Shown: one piece after another, positions 40,449-47,955 of the stretch
Layout: the number at the start of each line of letters is the position of its first letter
Position numbering within the stretch: the stretch's first letter is position 1
NCBI GenBank assembly: GCA_051893555.1
Contig: JBJFHL010000018.1
Location: forward strand, 3,833 to 67,832
Reading direction: 5' to 3'
Source: RGIG7179 sp051893555
Lineage (GTDB): Bacteria > Bacillota > Clostridia > Peptostreptococcales > Anaerovoracaceae
Length of the DNA: 64,000 nucleotides
Translations under genes and position numbers: made by a program
The notes under the pieces: generated by a model
What the model was told of the DNA's origin: nothing
Database searches by the model: none
The model's input: only the letters and a program-made list of their open reading frames with translations

Positions 40449-41384
40449 TTAAAATTCGATTCGGTTCAGGTCTCTGGTGCCGCGATCCCAGCTTGGGCCC
40501 ACCAGCCCGATGATGATGTATTTTTCTTTCATTGGATCGTGGAAGACTTCCTTCAGCAGTCGGAAATTCTCGATCTCTCCGGTGGAACGAACATGAATCC
40601 GTGGTCCGGTGCATGGATGGATGGAAGTGCCGATGGAAACGTGGTCCTCATCATAGTAGGACACCGGGATGTCCTGTTTGATCAGCTTCTGGACTTCTTC
40701 TTCCAGCGCCTTGATGTCAAAGTCCGGTTTTTCGTCAAATTCCAGGCAAAATCCATGTTTTACATCACTGTGTCCGCACTGCTCCAGCAGTTCTTTCGGC
40801 AAGCAGTATTCCACCAGGTCTTCTGCGGTATGTGCCATCTTTCGGTAGGTAATGGAACGGTGTACGATGGTTGCGATGTCCTCCGGAAGGGGGCCGAACA
40901 TGGTGGGCCGGGTAATGATGACTTCCTCCCCGACACCGATGAGCAGCTGGGCGTTAACGTTCAGGAACGGATAGAGCATTTCAAAGTGCTCCACGATGAC
41001 GCGCCGGCCTTTTTTGATGGCAGTCTGTACCGCTTCTGCCAGCACATGCATCTGGGTGAAGGCAGATTCAAACCGCATATCCACATGATACGTGTGGGGT
41101 GCATAGAAGCCCTCATCCTCATCCACACTGAGAAGGGGCAGAGGACGTACATTGACGCCGCTGTCATCATTACACAGTTCCAGTCCCGGAAACATGCCCT
41201 TTACCAGCATGCTTTTGCCGGAGCCTGCTTCGCCGATGATGCCGATGAGCAGGTCAAAGGGGCTCAGGTACTGCTGCGCGATATCCATACCCAGCCGCAG
41301 CATACGCACGTTGCCTCGCGGTGCGAAGAAGATGCTGTACAGATGGTTGGGATTGGTGATATATTCTGAAGAATGATGCTGCAT
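40449..41384 (-). CDS. P-loop protein fused to an alanyl-tRNA-synthetase-like SAD domain
   Basis: A 311-residue protein of unknown function. A kinase-like P-loop, GEAGSGKS (51-58), is followed by an acidic and His-rich middle (VDEDEGFYAPHTYHVDMRFE, 88-106). The C-terminal third resembles the second additional domain of AlaRS/AlaX: AHTAEDLVEYCL (184-195) mirrors the HTAxHLL zinc motif with the second His replaced by Asp, and CTGPRIHVRSTGEI (258-271) mirrors CGGTHVxxTGEI. I recall related clostridial proteins labelled as alanine-tRNA synthetase second additional domain proteins. It is the first gene of the hydratase operon. GGAGG precedes the ATG. Confidence 0.75.
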   Translation of the reverse strand: MQHHSSEYITNPNHLYSIFFAPRGNVRMLRLGMDIAQQYLSPFDLLIGIIGEAGSGKSMLVKGMFPGLELCNDDSGVNVRPLPLLSVDEDEGFYAPHTYHVDMRFESAFTQMHVLAEAVQTAIKKGRRVIVEHFEMLYPFLNVNAQLLIGVGEEVIITRPTMFGPLPEDIATIVHRSITYRKMAHTAEDLVEYCLPKELLEQCGHSDVKHGFCLEFDEKPDFDIKALEEEVQKLIKQDIPVSYYDEDHVSIGTSIHPCTGPRIHVRSTGEIENFRLLKEVFHDPMKEKYIIIGLVGPSWDRGTRDLNRIEF

Positions 41385-41400
41385 GACAAACCTCCATGAT

Positions 41401-41422
41401 TCAAATTGTTCATCAAATTGTT
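41401..41422. repeat. Direct repeat in the leader of the mesaconase operon
   Basis: TCAAATTGTT occurs at 41401-41410 and 41413-41422, just downstream of the expected transcription start and before the ribosome site. It is a candidate site for the GntR protein encoded at the end of the operon. Confidence 0.5.
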
Positions 41423-41440
41423 ATAGAACATTCTGCTCTT

Positions 41441-41469
41441 ATCATACGCCTTTCCGGTGTAAATTTCAA
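41441..41469 (-). promoter_or_regulatory. Promoter of the mesaconase operon
   Basis: Read leftward, TTGAAA (41464-41469) and TATGAT (41441-41446) with a 17-base spacer. Confidence 0.65.
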
Positions 41470-41544
41470 GTAGAACCTTTTTTGCAGTAGGTATCTTTCT
41501 TCTGATTTTTAAGTGGGAAAAAATAGGAAAAAACATGATTTTTA

Positions 41545-41573
41545 TTGACTTAAAGTTCATAAGTGGGTAAAAT
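41545..41573 (+). promoter_or_regulatory. Promoter of the AAA/DUF4143 gene at 41.6 kb
   Basis: TTGACT (41545-41550) and TAAAAT (41568-41573) with a 17-base spacer. The word AAGTGGG followed by an A-rich run occurs at 41511 and again at 41561 within the spacer. Confidence 0.65.
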
Positions 41574-41599
41574 ATCAGAAACAGAGAAGGAGGGAAAAC

Positions 41600-42892
41600 A
41601 TGCGGAGAAAAATAGAAATGCAGCTGCTTGCCTGGAAGGAACAGGGGACAGGACGAAAGCCATTAATCATAAACGGTGCCAGACAGGTAGGGAAAACATA
41701 TATTTTGCAGAAGTTCGGACAGAATGAGTTTAAGAACATGGTATACGTGAACCTTGAGACCAATTTGGCAGTAGCGTCATTTTTCGATGACAACATTTCG
41801 CCGGAAAAATTGATTCGCTATCTGGAAAGCATCGCAGGACAGCCAATTATTCCGGGGGAAACGCTGATTGTCCTGGATGAAGTACAGTCCTGCGAAAGAG
41901 CACTGACAGCACTGAAATACTTTGCGGAGGAAACACCGGAATTCCATGTTGCTGCTGCGGGAAGCCTGCTTGGTGTAGCAATAAATAGAAACCGGTATTC
42001 TTTTCCGGTAGGAAAGGTGGAGACGCTGACTCTGTTGCCGTTTGATTTTGAAGAGTATCTGTGGGCACAGGGAGAAATGAAACTGATCGAGGAAATCAGA
42101 TTCTGTTATGAAACAATGCAGGCCATGCCTGCAGCACTGCATCAGAAGGCCATTGAGCGATATCGGGAATATTTGATCGTCGGAGGAATGCCGGCAGCCA
42201 TAAAAACATTTTTGGAAAGCGGAAGCTTCCTGAATGTACCGACAGTACAGAATGAACTGATGGATAACTACATTGCGGATATGGCGAAATATGCCTCTAC
42301 GGCAGAAAGTGTAAAGATCCGGGCCTGCTATCAGTCCATCCCGGCACAGCTGGCGAAAGAGAATAAGAAGTTTCAATATAAAGTTGTGCAGCGAGGAGGC
42401 AGTTCCACTCTCTTTGGTGCATCCATTGACTGGCTGATGCAGGCTGGTGTTGTGCTGAAATGTCAGAGAGTGCAGACTGCAATGCATCCAATTTCAGTTT
42501 ATGCGGATTTATCCGCATTTAAGTTGTATATGGGCGATGTGGGTTTGCTCTCGATGAAATCCGGTATTTCTCAACAGACCATACTTACAGGGGAGAGCAA
42601 CCGATTTATGGGAGCGGTCACAGAGAACTATGTGGCGCAGCAGCTTGTGGCTGGAGGACATCCTCTGTATTATTGGGAAAGCGGAAATACAGCAGAACTT
42701 GACTTTCTCCTGCAAAAAGAGAACCAGATAATTGCTGTTGAAGTGAAAAAAGGGGAGAAGATCCGGTCACGCAGCCTTTCTGTATTTTTGAAAGAATATA
42801 CAACTGCACATGCAATCCGGCTGTCACTGAAAAATTTTGGAGAGGAAAACGGAATGAAAGCAGTGCCATTGTATGCCACGTTTTGCATTTAA
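41600..42892 (+). CDS. AAA ATPase with DUF4143/nuclease-fold domain
   Basis: A 430-residue protein, the same length as the paralogue at 44602. Walker A NGARQVGKT lies near residue 25, Walker B LIVLDEVQSCERALTALKYF near 90 and the shared helical block LAKENKKFQYKVVQRGG near 252. The C-terminal AELDFLL...IIAVEVKKG keeps D...ExK. The family is ATP-binding with a restriction-like fold and no settled function. AGGAGGG precedes the ATG. It is separated from its paralogue by the NCS2 permease gene only. It has its own promoter, and no clear terminator follows it. Confidence 0.88.
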   Translation: MRRKIEMQLLAWKEQGTGRKPLIINGARQVGKTYILQKFGQNEFKNMVYVNLETNLAVASFFDDNISPEKLIRYLESIAGQPIIPGETLIVLDEVQSCERALTALKYFAEETPEFHVAAAGSLLGVAINRNRYSFPVGKVETLTLLPFDFEEYLWAQGEMKLIEEIRFCYETMQAMPAALHQKAIERYREYLIVGGMPAAIKTFLESGSFLNVPTVQNELMDNYIADMAKYASTAESVKIRACYQSIPAQLAKENKKFQYKVVQRGGSSTLFGASIDWLMQAGVVLKCQRVQTAMHPISVYADLSAFKLYMGDVGLLSMKSGISQQTILTGESNRFMGAVTENYVAQQLVAGGHPLYYWESGNTAELDFLLQKENQIIAVEVKKGEKIRSRSLSVFLKEYTTAHAIRLSLKNFGEENGMKAVPLYATFCI

Positions 42893-42915
42893 TGCAGTAA
42901 AATCATGAAATTCTG

Positions 42916-42944
42916 TTGAACTGTATGTGAAAAAGTGATATAGT
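42916..42944 (+). promoter_or_regulatory. Promoter of the NCS2 permease gene
   Basis: TTGAAC (42916-42921) and TATAGT (42939-42944) with a 17-base spacer. The leader of about 60 bases is too short for a purine riboswitch; it contains TTAAC-6-GTTAA near 42973. Confidence 0.65.
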
Positions 42945-43012
42945 TTTTATGTATTTTTATTTTTACGGTTTCTTAACGCAATTGTTAAAACAAAAGAAAG
43001 GGATGCATTGAA

Positions 43013-44419
43013 ATGGAAAACTTTTTCAAAATCAAAGAGCACGGCTCTACGGTGAAAACCGAGATTATTGCCGGTCTGACCACCTTCTTTGCCATGGCCT
43101 ACATCATTTTCGTCAATCCGAATCAGGTGACGGGCTTTACAGAAGGTCTGGGTGAGATCTGGAATGCGGTTTATGTCGCTTCTATCCTGGCGGCTACTAT
43201 CGGTACCCTGCTCATGGCACTGTACGCGAAAATGCCGTTTGCACAGGCTTGCGGAATGGGACTGAACTCCTTCTTCTTCGTAAGCTTCATTCTGCCGCAG
43301 GTGATCTCCGGTGGAGATGCCGTACAGGGATATCAGGCAGGTCTGGTGATTATCCTGATTTCCGGTATTATCTTCCTGGTATTATCTCTGACCGGTGCAC
43401 GCCAGTACATCGCCAAAGCGATGCCGGAATGCCTGAAAAAAGCCATTCCAGCCGGTATCGGCCTGTTCATCGCATTTATCGGATTCCAGAATGTAGGTAT
43501 CATTCAGGACAATCCATATACATTGACCCAGTTCGTGGATATTCATGGTGCCATCAACGGCGAAGGCGGAATTGCCACCGTTCTTCCTGCTCTGCTGGCG
43601 CTGCTGGGATTCGTGATCATCGCCATTCTTTCCAAGAAAAGAGTATCCGGCGCTGTGATCATCGGAATTATCATTACTACCGTTTTATACTATATCTGTA
43701 CCGCCACAGTGCCGTCTTTCGACGTGACCCAGATCGGTCAGTCCTTCAAGGATTTCGCTGCTGTCGGTGTAGTAGGTGTGTTCAAGGGAAGCTCCTGGGC
43801 GCATGCGTTCAGTCCGGAATTCGTAGGCGGCGTATTCAGCGCCATCATGTATATCATCACATTCTGCCTGGTGGATATGTTTGATACCATCGGCACTCTG
43901 TATGGTACCGCTTCTCAGGCAGATCTGCTGGATGAAAAGGGTGATCCGCAGAATCTGGACAAGTGCATGGCCTGCGATTCCATCGCAACGGTATCCGGTG
44001 CTGTTCTGGGTACTTCCACCTGTACGACCTTCGTAGAATCCGCTGCCGGTGTAGCAGCAGGCGGCAGAACCGGCCTGACCTCTCTGGTCGTGGCAATCTG
44101 CTTCTTCATCAGCTTATTCCTCAGCCCGCTGGCCAGCATCGTGCCGGCATGTGCAACTGCACCTGCTCTGATCTATGTAGGCGTGTTGATGCTGGGCAAT
44201 TTCAAGAAGGTTGACATGGAAGATATCGCTTCCGCAGTTCCTGCCTTCCTGACTCTGATCATGATGCCGCTGACTTACTCCATCGCCAACGGTATCGGTA
44301 TCGGTTCCATCGCATACACGCTGATTGCCATTTTCACCGGCAAGTTCGAAAAGAAGGACATCATGGTTGCCGTAATCGGCGTTCTGTTCTGCCTGAAGTT
44401 TATCTTCATTACCATGTAA
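43013..44419 (+). CDS. NCS2-family purine permease (AzgA/PbuG-like)
   Basis: A 468-residue membrane protein with 12-14 segments. The family blocks are clear: TEIIAGLTTFFAMAYIIFVN near residue 17, QACGMGLNSFFF near 80, LVDMFDTIGTLYGTASQADL near 287 and TTFVESAAGVAAGGRTGLTS near 340. This subgroup takes up hypoxanthine, guanine or adenine with protons. GAAAGGGATG lies before the ATG. It ends at a strong hairpin terminator. A phosphoribosyltransferase of the adenine type is found 1.6 kb downstream, beyond an ATPase gene. Confidence 0.92.
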   Translation: MENFFKIKEHGSTVKTEIIAGLTTFFAMAYIIFVNPNQVTGFTEGLGEIWNAVYVASILAATIGTLLMALYAKMPFAQACGMGLNSFFFVSFILPQVISGGDAVQGYQAGLVIILISGIIFLVLSLTGARQYIAKAMPECLKKAIPAGIGLFIAFIGFQNVGIIQDNPYTLTQFVDIHGAINGEGGIATVLPALLALLGFVIIAILSKKRVSGAVIIGIIITTVLYYICTATVPSFDVTQIGQSFKDFAAVGVVGVFKGSSWAHAFSPEFVGGVFSAIMYIITFCLVDMFDTIGTLYGTASQADLLDEKGDPQNLDKCMACDSIATVSGAVLGTSTCTTFVESAAGVAAGGRTGLTSLVVAICFFISLFLSPLASIVPACATAPALIYVGVLMLGNFKKVDMEDIASAVPAFLTLIMMPLTYSIANGIGIGSIAYTLIAIFTGKFEKKDIMVAVIGVLFCLKFIFITM

Positions 44420-44453
44420 GTAATCCGGTTACCTGACCGGCGTACAAAATAAA

Positions 44454-44495
44454 AGGGCCCATCACAAAAGAATTGACTGCGTGATGGGCCTTTTT
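44454..44495 (+). terminator. Terminator of the NCS2 permease gene
   Basis: GGGCCCATCAC (44455-44465) pairs with GTGATGGGCC (44481-44490), followed by TTTTT. Confidence 0.9.
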
Positions 44496-44548
44496 GTGCG
44501 ATTCAATACATTATTTCGTTATAAAAAATGTATAAAATAACATTAAAC

Positions 44549-44577
44549 TTGACATAATAATGGAATAAGGATAGAAT
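44549..44577 (+). promoter_or_regulatory. Promoter of the AAA/DUF4143 gene at 44.6 kb
   Basis: TTGACA (44549-44554) and TAGAAT (44572-44577) with a 17-base spacer, 24 bases before the ATG. I see no convincing operator repeat here. Confidence 0.7.
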
Positions 44578-44601
44578 GAGGATGGGAAAGGAGAGGACAG
44601 A

Positions 44602-45894
44602 ATGAAACGGAAGGTTATGGCGAAACTGCTGGAATGGAGAAAAAGCGGCTCTCACAGGATGCCGCTGCTTGTATATGGGGCAAGACAAGTGGGAAAAACT
44701 TATGTGATGAAAGAACTCGGCGCAGAGACATTCAAAAATACAGTGTATATCAACTTTGAAGAAGATCGGAAGATCGGAGATTACTTTCAGGAGGATATTT
44801 GTGCACAGCAGTTGATTCAGGTCCTGGAGACCTATTATAACACGACAATTGTACCGGACCAGACCCTGATTATTTTTGATGAGATACAGTCTTGTGAGAG
44901 GGCATTGACAGCCCTGAAGTATTTTTCGGAGGAAGCGCCGGAATACCACATAATCGGTGCAGGGAGCCTTCTTGGTGTAGCATTAAAACGGAAAAACTAT
45001 TCTTTTCCTGTGGGGAAGGTGCAGATGTTAAACATGTATCCTATGGACTTCGAGGAGTATCTCTGGGCGAAGGGAAAAGCCATGCTGGCAGATACGATAC
45101 GATCTCATTTTCAGGAGGATACCGTTTTGACAGAAAATCTCCATAAAGAAGCGATGCAGGAGTACTGGAACTATTGTATTGTCGGCGGAATGCCGGCAGC
45201 AATCCTTGCAGAGCTGCATCAGAATATTCCCTTATCACAAAATGAAATTCGTCAGATGATTCTGGATTCCTATGTGGCAGATATGACGAAATACGCGTCT
45301 GCCGGTGAAGGCGTAAAAATATTTGCTGCATATGATTCTCTGCCCGCACAGCTTGCGAAAAATCAGAAAAAGTTCCAGTATAAGCTGATCCAGTCGGGGG
45401 CAAGAGCATCACAGTATGGAGATTCCATTGACTGGCTGGTCCGTGCGGGAATTGTGCAGAAATGCAGCAAATGCACGCAGGGGCTTATGCCTCCGTCAGC
45501 ATACCAGGATCTGTCTTCATTTAAGCTGTATTATAGTGACTTGGGACTGTTATCCGCCAGAACCGGATTTACTCTGCAAAATCTGCTTCGCCCAGAGAGC
45601 GATCTGTTTCGGGGCGTATATGCGGAAAATTACCTTGCCTGTACGCTGAAAGCCAACGGGTATGAACTTTTTTACTGGGAGTCCGATGGAACGGCAGAGG
45701 TGGATTTTCTGATTCTCCGCGAAGGGAAACTGATTCCGGTGGAAAGCAAGGCGGGTACTCATGTGAAGGCTAAAAGCCTGAGCGTTTACCGGGAAAAATA
45801 TGCTCCGGAATATGCAATCCGGGTGTCGGGTAGAAATTTCGGAATGGTAGATGGTGTGAAATCTGTACCGTTGTATGCGGCCTTTTGCATCTGA
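44602..45894 (+). CDS. AAA ATPase with DUF4143/nuclease-fold domain
   Basis: A 430-residue paralogue of the gene at 41600, aligning end to end. Walker A YGARQVGKT lies near residue 25, Walker B LIIFDEIQSCERALTALKYF near 90, LAKNQKKFQYKLIQSGARA near 252 and the nuclease-fold AEVDFLI...LIPVESKAG near 365. The N- and C-terminal ends (MKRKVMAKLLEWRKSG; GVKSVPLYAAFCI) are also shared with the paralogue (NGMKAVPLYATFCI). DNA similarity is moderate, so the duplication is old. AGGAGAGG precedes the ATG. Confidence 0.88.
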   Translation: MKRKVMAKLLEWRKSGSHRMPLLVYGARQVGKTYVMKELGAETFKNTVYINFEEDRKIGDYFQEDICAQQLIQVLETYYNTTIVPDQTLIIFDEIQSCERALTALKYFSEEAPEYHIIGAGSLLGVALKRKNYSFPVGKVQMLNMYPMDFEEYLWAKGKAMLADTIRSHFQEDTVLTENLHKEAMQEYWNYCIVGGMPAAILAELHQNIPLSQNEIRQMILDSYVADMTKYASAGEGVKIFAAYDSLPAQLAKNQKKFQYKLIQSGARASQYGDSIDWLVRAGIVQKCSKCTQGLMPPSAYQDLSSFKLYYSDLGLLSARTGFTLQNLLRPESDLFRGVYAENYLACTLKANGYELFYWESDGTAEVDFLILREGKLIPVESKAGTHVKAKSLSVYREKYAPEYAIRVSGRNFGMVDGVKSVPLYAAFCI

Positions 45895-45903
45895 GATTCA
45901 CCC

Positions 45904-45932
45904 TTGAAACCGGCGGCTTGAGAGAGTATAAT
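45904..45932 (+). promoter_or_regulatory. Promoter of the phosphoribosyltransferase gene
   Basis: TTGAAA (45904-45909) and TATAAT (45927-45932) with a 17-base spacer. The 100-base leader that follows contains two hairpins (see findings). Confidence 0.75.
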
Positions 45933-46039
45933 AATAAGGTACGGGGAGCGGAAACCCGGCATACCGATTCGCCGGCAGAGAATAAAAACCAGGCGAACAG
46001 ATTTTGGGAAGCGAGAAAGAACGCAGAAAGGATCGAAGT

Positions 46040-46591
46040 ATGTTTCACGAAATGACCATCGCGGGGCTGAAGAGACAGCTGCCCCTCTGTAAAGTAACAG
46101 ATGATTTATACATCGGCGCCTTCATCATGTTTGGCGACGTGGAGATTACCGTGGCGTCGGCCCGGGAACTGCTGAAAAAGGCACCGGAATTCGATATTAT
46201 GATCACGGCAGAATCCAAGGGTATTCCTCTGGTGCATGAGATGGCCCGGCAGGCCGGTGTCAACGACTACATCGTGGCCAGAAAGGGACCGAAGCTGTAC
46301 ATGACCAACATTATTTCCACGGATGTGGATTCCATTACCACCGATCATATTCAGACGCTGTGCATCGGACAGCATGAGGCTGACATGATGCGCGGCCGCA
46401 GAGTGCTCATTGTGGATGATGTGATCAGCACAGGGGAATCTCTGAAATCCATTGAGACGCTGGTGAACCAGGTCGGCGGAAACATCGTGGGCCGCATGGC
46501 TGTGCTGGCAGAAGGTGAGGCTGCTGACCGGGATGATATCATCTTCCTGGAGAAGCTTCCGGTATTCAATCCGGACGGTTCGATAAAATAA
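46040..46591 (+). CDS. Adenine phosphoribosyltransferase-like protein
   Basis: A 183-residue type I phosphoribosyltransferase. The PRPP loop VLIVDDVISTGES lies near residue 122, ITAESKGIPLVHEMAR near 55 and the flexible-loop region YIVARKGPKLYM near 77. The closest known kind is adenine phosphoribosyltransferase, which makes AMP from adenine and PRPP; xanthine-type activity cannot be excluded. The ATG at 46040 follows AAAGGA. It has its own promoter, a structured leader and a terminator, so it is a single-gene unit. It fits purine salvage with the NCS2 permease upstream. Confidence 0.82.
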   Translation: MFHEMTIAGLKRQLPLCKVTDDLYIGAFIMFGDVEITVASARELLKKAPEFDIMITAESKGIPLVHEMARQAGVNDYIVARKGPKLYMTNIISTDVDSITTDHIQTLCIGQHEADMMRGRRVLIVDDVISTGESLKSIETLVNQVGGNIVGRMAVLAEGEAADRDDIIFLEKLPVFNPDGSIK

Positions 46592-46615
46592 CATACGAAA
46601 TCAGGAAAAGAGAAG

Positions 46616-46649
46616 CTCCGGCCACCGGTTTGGTGACTGGAGTTTTTTT
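46616..46649 (+). terminator. Terminator of the phosphoribosyltransferase gene
   Basis: CTCCGGCCACC and GGTGACTGGAG form an imperfect 11-bp stem, followed by TTTTTTT (46643-46649). Confidence 0.85.
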
Positions 46650-46666
46650 CGAAAAGGGGATTTGAA

Positions 46667-47344
46667 ATGGGTTTACTGAAAAAACTGTTCATGCTGGCCT
46701 TTCTGGTCATTCTGACCTGGGTGGGACTGATCTTTTACAGCGGCTGGCAGATGTATGAGGACGCGCTTGCGGCCTGTCCGCTGGAGGAAAAGGCGGCACG
46801 GATCAGCGCGCAGGAGCATTTCACCACGCTGGAGCAGCTGCCGGAAGTGTATCTGGACGCGGTTTTAGCGGTGGAAGACCGGAGTTTTTATGATCATCAT
46901 GGATTTAACCTGCGGTCAACCGGACGGGCGATCATCCGGAATTTCCAGGAGAAGGAACTGGTGGAAGGGGGAAGTACCATTACCCAGCAGCTGGCGAAGA
47001 TCTGGTATTTCGAACTGGATAAGAAATTTGACCGGAAGGTGGCGGAACTGCTGATGGCCTTCAACATTGAAAAACAGTATTCGAAAAAACAGATTCTGGA
47101 GTTTTATCTCAACTCCATCTATTTCGGATCAGGATATTACAATGTATATGACGCATCCGTGGGATATTTCGGAAAGATACCGGCAGACATGAATGATTAT
47201 GAAGCGACACTCCTTGCAGGAATTCCCAATGCGCCGTCCGTCTACTCGCCGGATGTGAATCCGGACCTGGCAGAACAGCGCAGACAGCAGGTGATTCAGT
47301 GCATGGAACAATATGGATATATTGAAGAAGGGGCCATCCGGTAG
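46667..47344 (+). CDS. mtgA: Monofunctional peptidoglycan glycosyltransferase (GT51)
   Basis: A 225-residue protein with one N-terminal membrane segment (about residues 7-25) and a GT51 domain. It has the catalytic AVEDRSFYDHHGFN near residue 67, the second motif EGGSTITQQLAK near 103 and KILEFYLN-like KQILEFYLNSIYFGSGYYN near 143. It polymerises lipid II into glycan strands outside the membrane. No penicillin-binding domain follows, so it is the short, monofunctional form. AAAAGGGGATT precedes the ATG, and a terminator covers the stop codon. Confidence 0.92.
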   Translation: MGLLKKLFMLAFLVILTWVGLIFYSGWQMYEDALAACPLEEKAARISAQEHFTTLEQLPEVYLDAVLAVEDRSFYDHHGFNLRSTGRAIIRNFQEKELVEGGSTITQQLAKIWYFELDKKFDRKVAELLMAFNIEKQYSKKQILEFYLNSIYFGSGYYNVYDASVGYFGKIPADMNDYEATLLAGIPNAPSVYSPDVNPDLAEQRRQQVIQCMEQYGYIEEGAIR

Positions 47345-47356
47345 GAGGCCCCTTTT
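47328..47356 (+). terminator. Terminator overlapping the mtgA stop codon
   Basis: AAGGGGCC (47328-47335) pairs with GGCCCCTT (47347-47354) and is followed by TT. The mtgA stop lies in the loop. Confidence 0.75.
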
Positions 47357-47400
47357 GAACGAAGTTTGTGATTGCTGCAGCAGATTCGAGCTGTGCCGGT

Positions 47401-47955
47401 TTACTGCTGCCGGTTCACGATGGGTTTCAGGCGGCGAATCAGGATGACAGCCAGCACGATTTTCACGGCGTCTCCCGGAAGGAACGGGAAGACACATGCT
47501 ACCAGGCTGCCCATAAGATCGGTGCCTGTGAGTACCATGAACCATGCCAGCCCGAAGGCGTAGCAGCAGATCATGCCGGTCAGACAGGCCAGGGCAAGGC
47601 GGACTACCGCTTTTTTCGCCGGCAGATTTTCCGTACCGGCTGCCAGCAAGCCTACCAGAACAGCAGCGAAGAGATAGCCGATGATAAAGCCGCCGGTGGC
47701 GCCTGTGATGATGGCGAAGCCGCCGGAAAATCCGGCGAATACCGGCACGCCGATGGCTCCCAGCAGGATATAGATCAGTTCACTGAAAAAGCCGTATTTC
47801 ACCCCCAGCAGACCGCCGGCCAGATAGACTGCCAGCAGAGCCAGGTTGATGGGAACCGGCGTGAAAGGCAGCGGAATATTGATCCAGGAGCAGACTGCGG
47901 TGACCGCAGCGAACATGCCTGCCAGGATCAGATACTTCGTTTTATTTTTTACCAT
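47401..47955 (-). CDS. bioY: Biotin transporter BioY (ECF substrate-binding component)
   Basis: A 184-residue membrane protein with about six segments and the BioY blocks PLPFTPVPINLALLAVYLAGGLLG near residue 29, YILLGAIGVPVFAGFSGG near 61 and TGGFIIGY near 86. It captures biotin and works with the shared ECF energising module EcfAAT, which is not in this window. It overlaps birA by seven bases, so uptake and attachment of biotin are co-expressed. Confidence 0.94.
   Translation of the reverse strand: MVKNKTKYLILAGMFAAVTAVCSWINIPLPFTPVPINLALLAVYLAGGLLGVKYGFFSELIYILLGAIGVPVFAGFSGGFAIITGATGGFIIGYLFAAVLVGLLAAGTENLPAKKAVVRLALACLTGMICCYAFGLAWFMVLTGTDLMGSLVACVFPFLPGDAVKIVLAVILIRRLKPIVNRQQ

Noticed and set aside
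42945..43012. Purine riboswitch in front of the NCS2 permease
   Set aside because: The leader is about 60 bases, AT-rich and lacks the conserved three-way junction sequences.
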